NCBI RefSeq assembly: GCF_031581065.1
Contig: NZ_JAVLBN010000007.1
Span: 14,766 to 78,765, forward strand
Source: Salibacter sp031581065
GTDB taxonomy: Bacteria; Bacteroidota; Bacteroidia; Flavobacteriales_G; Salibacteraceae
Reading direction: 5' to 3'
DNA: 64,000 nucleotides
Shown: one piece after another, positions 61,869 to 64,000 of the stretch
Layout: every line of letters begins with the position of its first letter
Position numbering within the stretch: position 1 is the first letter of the stretch
Notes under the pieces: model-generated
Database searches by the model: none
The model's input: only the letters and a program-made list of their open reading frames with translations
What the model was told of the DNA's origin: nothing
Translations under genes and position numbers: made by a program

Positions 61869-62396
61869 TTAATATTCCCACTTCTTATATTCAGGATGCA
61901 CATCTTTCATGTCTTCATAGAGCCACACCATCCTGTCTAAATACCATGATTTACCCAAATAAGCTAATAAAACACCAAGTACAGCACCCCAAACCGAATA
62001 CTCAATAATTGCCCATATTGATAGTATTAAACCAACAAATGATATAAAGTTTAATACCTGAAAAATAGGGGATTTATGAATTAAAGGTATATCAACATGA
62101 TCACGGTTAAGGTAAACTCTTTCTCCCAAAACTGCTTTAGAAGCCCAGTTCTTAGTAGATTTCGGTTTTGAGAAGAGGACGGGGTTCACAAACATCCATA
62201 GAATAGCTAAAATCCCCGGAATCAAGCACCACCACCCAATCCATACTCTGCTCCAAAACGCTAAAACAATAACAGGTAGCACAGAATACCGCGTCCAAAC
62301 ACTCCACTTATTGGCATGCTTCAACCAGTTTTCATCATTAAGATTGAAAAGTTGTGAAATTTTTCTTTCAAATGTCATTCTATAGTTGTTATGCAA
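61869..62396 (-). CDS. DUF6653-like membrane protein
   Basis: 175 residues, or 169 from the second ATG (MTFERKISQLFNL). It contains three or more membrane segments (PVIVLAFWSRVWIGWWCLIPGILAI, FISFVGLILSIWAIIEY) and a conserved-looking start (FNLNDENWLKHANKWSVWTRY). The pattern fits DUF6653. Function unknown; it is a single-gene unit with the tRNA terminator between it and the plus-strand tRNA. Confidence 0.75.
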   Translation of the reverse strand: MHNNYRMTFERKISQLFNLNDENWLKHANKWSVWTRYSVLPVIVLAFWSRVWIGWWCLIPGILAILWMFVNPVLFSKPKSTKNWASKAVLGERVYLNRDHVDIPLIHKSPIFQVLNFISFVGLILSIWAIIEYSVWGAVLGVLLAYLGKSWYLDRMVWLYEDMKDVHPEYKKWEY

Positions 62397-62420
62397 TTAA
62401 ACGCACATTAGTTCAGCACC

Positions 62421-62437
62421 TTTTGACTGAGTCAAAA
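62421..62437. repeat. 17-bp inverted repeat between DUF819 and DUF6653 genes
   Basis: Arms TTTTGACT and AGTCAAAA around a single G, perfect match. It lies 25-41 bp before the DUF6653 start and 38-54 bp past the DUF819 stop. An operator or a transcription signal is possible. Confidence 0.35.
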
Positions 62438-62474
62438 AAGCAGAAACCTTACAACCACGAATTTAAGGTAAAAG

Positions 62475-63869
62475 TCAACCTCCTGCAGCAACCTGCATGA
62501 GAATTCCGCACATCCACGCTGCATAAGTACCAAGTGCATAACCGAGAACAGCCAGTAAGACACCAACCGGAGCTAATGCAGGGTGAAATGCTGCAGCTAC
62601 AACCGGTGCGGATGCTGCTCCACCAATATTTGCCTTACTCCCCACTGCCAGGAAGAAATATGGAGCTTTAATCAGTTTAGCTACAATGAAAAGTAAGAGT
62701 ACATGAATAGCCATCCAGGTGAGTCCCACGAGGAAAAGTGACGGGTTGCTGAATATCTCCAAAATATTCATCTTCATCCCGATTGTAGCTACCAAAATAT
62801 AAATGAAAACACTCCCCACTTTAGAAGCTCCTGCCCCCTCGTAATTTCTCATTTTGGTGAAAGAAGCTATCAATCCAAACGTAGTCGCTGCCACGATCAA
62901 CCAAAAGAATTTACTCGTCAAGCTAAAGCGAGCTAATCCAGGAAAATTCTCTGCGATGAATGGCGACATAAAATCACCTATGATATGAGCCAATCCGGTA
63001 AACCCAAAACCTATTCCCAGAATAATCATCATATCTGTAAAAGAAGGAATACGCGCAATTTTATCACTGAATGCCTGCATCTTATTTTTCAAATTCGTCA
63101 CGGCAGATGCATCAGCCTTGAAAAAACGGTCGATACTATCAGCCTTTCCTACTCCCAGTAGCAAAAAAGCCATCCAGATTTCAGCCACAATCACATCCAC
63201 CGTAATCATAATCGAGTAGAGTTTGCTGCTCGGCTCAAAGATTTCAAACATAGCGGCCTGGTTAGCTCCTCCTCCAATCCAACTACCTGCAATAGTTGTG
63301 AGTCCGCGCCAAACAGCATCAGGACCAGCACCTCCAACAACCTCAGGTGAAACCATAGAAAATATCCACACTGCGATCGGACCACCAATCAAAACGCCAA
63401 CTGTTGCCGTAAAAAACATGATGAGTGCCTTTGGTCCAAGCTTAAATACTTCTTTCAAATTGATGCTCAATGTGAGCAGAATCAAACTGGCAGGCAATAA
63501 AAAACGAGAAGCCACAAAATATAAGTTTGACTTATGCATGAATGGACGCAGCATTTCGACATTCACCTCATTATTCGATACAAACTCCTTAAGCCCGTGT
63601 AAAGTCGTAATACCGGCAACATCGTATCCATTTTCGGTCAGAACCGAGAGTGCTTTCTCGAATTCGATCCAGGCCGGAGATATAATTCCGAGCGTATTGA
63701 ACAACGATGGTAAAAAATAACACAATAACAGTGATGGAATAATCGAATAAAAACGTCTGAACCGGGGATGCCTTGCTGTATAAAAGATAAGCATCAACAA
63801 TCCCATCAGCAATCCAAAAACGATAGCATCATTCGTTATTAAAGGCGTTTTCGATACAATTGACTCCAT
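62475..63869 (-). CDS. DUF819-family transporter (YjcL-like)
   Basis: 464 residues with ten or more membrane segments. Two glycine-rich motifs, IGGGANQAAMFEIFEP and GSKANIGGAASAPVVAAAFHP, mark the DUF819 family of integral membrane proteins related to secondary transporters. The substrate is unknown. No partner gene is adjacent. A motif copy (63636-63645) lies in the gene. Bases 63870-64000 hold no gene I can support. Confidence 0.85.
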   Translation of the reverse strand: MESIVSKTPLITNDAIVFGLLMGLLMLIFYTARHPRFRRFYSIIPSLLLCYFLPSLFNTLGIISPAWIEFEKALSVLTENGYDVAGITTLHGLKEFVSNNEVNVEMLRPFMHKSNLYFVASRFLLPASLILLTLSINLKEVFKLGPKALIMFFTATVGVLIGGPIAVWIFSMVSPEVVGGAGPDAVWRGLTTIAGSWIGGGANQAAMFEIFEPSSKLYSIMITVDVIVAEIWMAFLLLGVGKADSIDRFFKADASAVTNLKNKMQAFSDKIARIPSFTDMMIILGIGFGFTGLAHIIGDFMSPFIAENFPGLARFSLTSKFFWLIVAATTFGLIASFTKMRNYEGAGASKVGSVFIYILVATIGMKMNILEIFSNPSLFLVGLTWMAIHVLLLFIVAKLIKAPYFFLAVGSKANIGGAASAPVVAAAFHPALAPVGVLLAVLGYALGTYAAWMCGILMQVAAGG

Positions 63870-64000
63870 ACACTTGTTTTAATGAGTGGGCCAAAATACG
63901 AAATGTGAGTAAAGTGAGAAGTGTGTTTTACTGTTGATGGAGTTTAATAGTTTACCGTTAAATACTTCTAATAAACCTTTTATTTCAATGAAACCTAATC

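Larger units (their letters stand above)
1046..63645. repeat. Dispersed 11-base motif family YGGTCAGADCC (34 exact copies)
   Basis: Forward copies (first G of GGTCAGADCC): 5239, 7624, 10442, 13173, 14903, 17678, 25869, 29017, 30493, 36578, 38962, 40258, 41697, 50059, 53130, 55693, 56890, 60170, 61376, 63636. Reverse copies (GGHTCTGACC, first G): 1046, 6143, 8485, 18811, 23751, 29721, 36874, 38756, 40587, 42688, 43734, 47938, 49016, 55749. All 34 have a pyrimidine before the motif and none has C at the D position. My estimate of the chance count is about 0.25. In genes the copies are about half sense and half antisense, and all three frames are used (GQ[SNI], VR[AST], RSEP/WSDP). Function unknown; a DNA uptake signal or another DNA-level recognition site is the leading idea. 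Confidence 0.9.

Noticed and set aside
1046..63645. Motif explained by a conserved amino-acid pattern
   Set aside because: Copies fall in all frames, on both sense and antisense strands, in unrelated proteins, and in two intergenic sites (25869, 60170).
1046..63645. Motif as an FtsK-orienting (KOPS-like) or Chi site
   Set aside because: Such sites are strongly skewed to one strand along a replichore; here the split is 20 to 14. Kept as a weaker alternative because 64 kb is a small sample.
1..64000. CRISPR array or cas genes
   Set aside because: No regularly spaced direct repeats and no Cas-like protein seen. The only tandem array (45584-45673) has hairpin units adjoining a stop codon.

Overview
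The window is a chromosomal segment of a Bacteroidota bacterium, most likely in the order Flavobacteriales. Evidence: Por/T9SS C-terminal sorting domains on two secreted proteins, a PorG-like DUF6089 outer-membrane protein, a fused CzcA-TolC heavy-metal pump, many DUF families restricted to this phylum, and promoters of the TTTG/TAnnTTTG type. I see no phage, no IS transposase, no rRNA and no CRISPR array. Genus and species cannot be fixed from the sequence alone. Layout: 1-3.2 kb is the distal part of an arsenic operon (arsM, a LMW phosphatase-type arsenate reductase candidate, acr3, arsO). 3.3-5.3 kb (minus) is a rimK / retropepsin-like zinc-protease pair plus a secreted hypothetical. 5.4-8.9 kb holds a T9SS cargo protein and an OmpA-domain protein. 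9-16.9 kb has a tandem Usp protein, a sensor kinase that ends without an ATPase domain, and a peptide-utilisation cluster (dipeptidyl peptidase IV plus two POT transporters). 17-24.3 kb has two coupled periplasmic thioredoxins, a MORN protein, lipoproteins and a secreted serine hydrolase. 24.4-26.8 kb is an MBOAT/SGNH polymer O-acylation pair. 26.8-32.9 kb carries lipid and DNA-maintenance genes: desaturase, endonuclease III lacking its iron-sulfur cysteines, diacylglycerol kinase divergent from an App1-type phosphatase, superoxide dismutase, ICMT-like methyltransferase. 33-39.8 kb is a divalent-metal efflux operon. 39.9-44.1 kb is sbcCD, with a frameshift in sbcD. 44.1-45.7 kb has two RelE/ParE toxin-antitoxin loci with REP-like palindromes and a triplicated terminator-like hairpin. 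45.7-50.7 kb holds an M1 peptidase/HupE/DUF6702 operon, MerC and a C1 peptidase. 50.8-63.9 kb has a hybrid histidine kinase, ychF, an exonuclease/GIY-YIG fusion, porG-like, trxB, an aldehyde dehydrogenase, tRNA-Pro(GGG) and a DUF819 transporter. The most unusual signal cuts across all genes. An 11-base motif, YGGTCAGADCC (Y=C/T, D=A/G/T), occurs exactly 34 times by my manual count, against well under one expected by chance. It lies on both strands, in sense and antisense, and in all reading frames, with about 25 single-mismatch relatives. It occurs in two inverted-repeat pairs, one just past a gene end. Its abundance, lack of strand bias and presence in sbcC, sbcD, nth and other DNA-repair-type genes resemble DNA uptake sequences of Neisseria and Pasteurellaceae. 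I know of no such system described in Bacteroidota. A recombination-hotspot, segregation or protein-binding role is also possible.
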